NCBI GenBank assembly: GCA_900544465.1
Contig: UQVT01000117.1
Coordinates: 1-6,084, forward strand
From: an uncultured Collinsella sp.
Lineage (GTDB): Bacteria > Actinomycetota > Coriobacteriia > Coriobacteriales > Coriobacteriaceae
Direction of reading: 5' to 3'
DNA length: 6,084 bases
In this document: piece by piece, positions 5,567 to 6,084 of the stretch
Layout: every line of letters begins with the position of its first letter
How positions within the stretch are numbered: position 1 is the first letter of the stretch
The notes under the pieces: model-generated
Told to the model about the DNA's origin: nothing
Seen by the model: the letters and a program-made list of their open reading frames with translations, nothing else
The model's database searches: none
Made by a program: the position numbers and the translations under genes

Positions 5567-6084
5567 TTAGAGGCAGGCTTCGGCGATGCGGCGCTTGAGT
5601 TCGTCGATGCCGGTACCGGTCTGGGAGCTTGTGATGATCACGTTCTCGGCCGGGACGTTGAGCTGCTTTTTGATGGCTGCTGCCTGGCGGGCTTGCTGGG
5701 TGCGGCTGAGCTTGTCGGCCTTGGTGAGGCAAACGATAAAGTTGAACTCGTTGCCCTGCAGGTAGTCGATCATGTCATGGTCGAGCTTACTGGGGTCGTG
5801 ACGAATATCCACCAGCGACACGACCAGGTTAAAGCTGCGCTCCGAGTCGAAGAAGTCGCCGATAAGTTCTGCCCAACGGTCACGCTCGGCCTTGGAACGA
5901 CGGGCGAAACCATAGCCCGGCAGGTCAACGAAGTGCACGTCATCGGCCTCGAAGAAATTGATATTGCTCGTCTTGCCCGGTGTGCTCGAAACCTTGACGA
6001 GGTTCTTGCGGCCAAAAAGCTTGTTCATGATCGACGACTTGCCCACGTTGGAGCGGCCGACAAAGCTCACCTCGGGGCAGGTGG
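5567..6084 (-). CDS. engB: Ribosome-biogenesis GTPase EngB/YsxC (5' end cut by window)
   Basis: This small TRAFAC-class GTPase acts in late assembly of the large ribosomal subunit. About 172 residues are visible, against roughly 195-210 for the family. The reading frame runs off the window edge and the missing part is about 20-40 N-terminal residues. A GTG codon at the complement of 6068-6070 is an internal valine in PEVSFVGRSNVGKSS, not the start. Counting from that valine, the G1 loop is GRSNVGKSS (5-13), switch I contains SSTPGKTSNINFF (28-40), G3 is DLPGYG (49-54), G4 is TKAD (116-119) and G5 is near SSQTGTG (148-154). It ends with tandem stops TAA TAA. I see no convincing terminator of its own between 5489 and 5566; the palindrome beyond may serve. 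Confidence 0.95.
   Translation of the reverse strand, partial: TCPEVSFVGRSNVGKSSIMNKLFGRKNLVKVSSTPGKTSNINFFEADDVHFVDLPGYGFARRSKAERDRWAELIGDFFDSERSFNLVVSLVDIRHDPSKLDHDMIDYLQGNEFNFIVCLTKADKLSRTQQARQAAAIKKQLNVPAENVIITSSQTGTGIDELKRRIAEACL

Overview
The window (about 6.1 kb, GC-rich) holds four complete genes of the aspartate-to-threonine pathway and the 3' part of a ribosome-assembly GTPase gene. Gene content, the strong preference for G or C at third codon positions and the protein style fit a high-GC Gram-positive, most likely an actinobacterium of class Coriobacteriia (Collinsella-like). That assignment rests on recollection of the family and is not proved by the sequence.

Layout: asd (minus, 17-1042) and lysC (minus, 1215-2603) lie in tandem, separated by a clear intrinsic terminator reading in the lysC direction. 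A gap of about 103 bp separates lysC from the divergent thrC (plus, 2707-4224), so this gap should hold both promoters. thrC ends in a textbook terminator (4238-4271). It is followed by a large perfect inverted repeat (4301-4412) that stops two bases before the Shine-Dalgarno sequence of thrB (plus, 4427-5308). thrB converges on engB/ysxC (minus, 5567 to the window edge). The space between them holds a second, even larger nested inverted repeat (5302-5488) whose outermost arm includes the thrB stop codon.

Pathway logic: LysC phosphorylates aspartate and Asd reduces aspartyl phosphate to aspartate semialdehyde. An enzyme not in this window (homoserine dehydrogenase) must make homoserine. ThrB phosphorylates homoserine and ThrC converts phosphohomoserine to threonine. 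LysC carries two C-terminal ACT domains and is probably feedback-regulated by pathway amino acids. EngB is unrelated to the pathway.

The genes are ordinary and I see no undescribed protein system. The least explained material is the pair of long nested palindromes flanking thrB. They share the same design and some core sequence and may belong to one intergenic repeat family. A second point worth checking is a Ser-to-Gly change in the conserved RGGSD motif of LysC.
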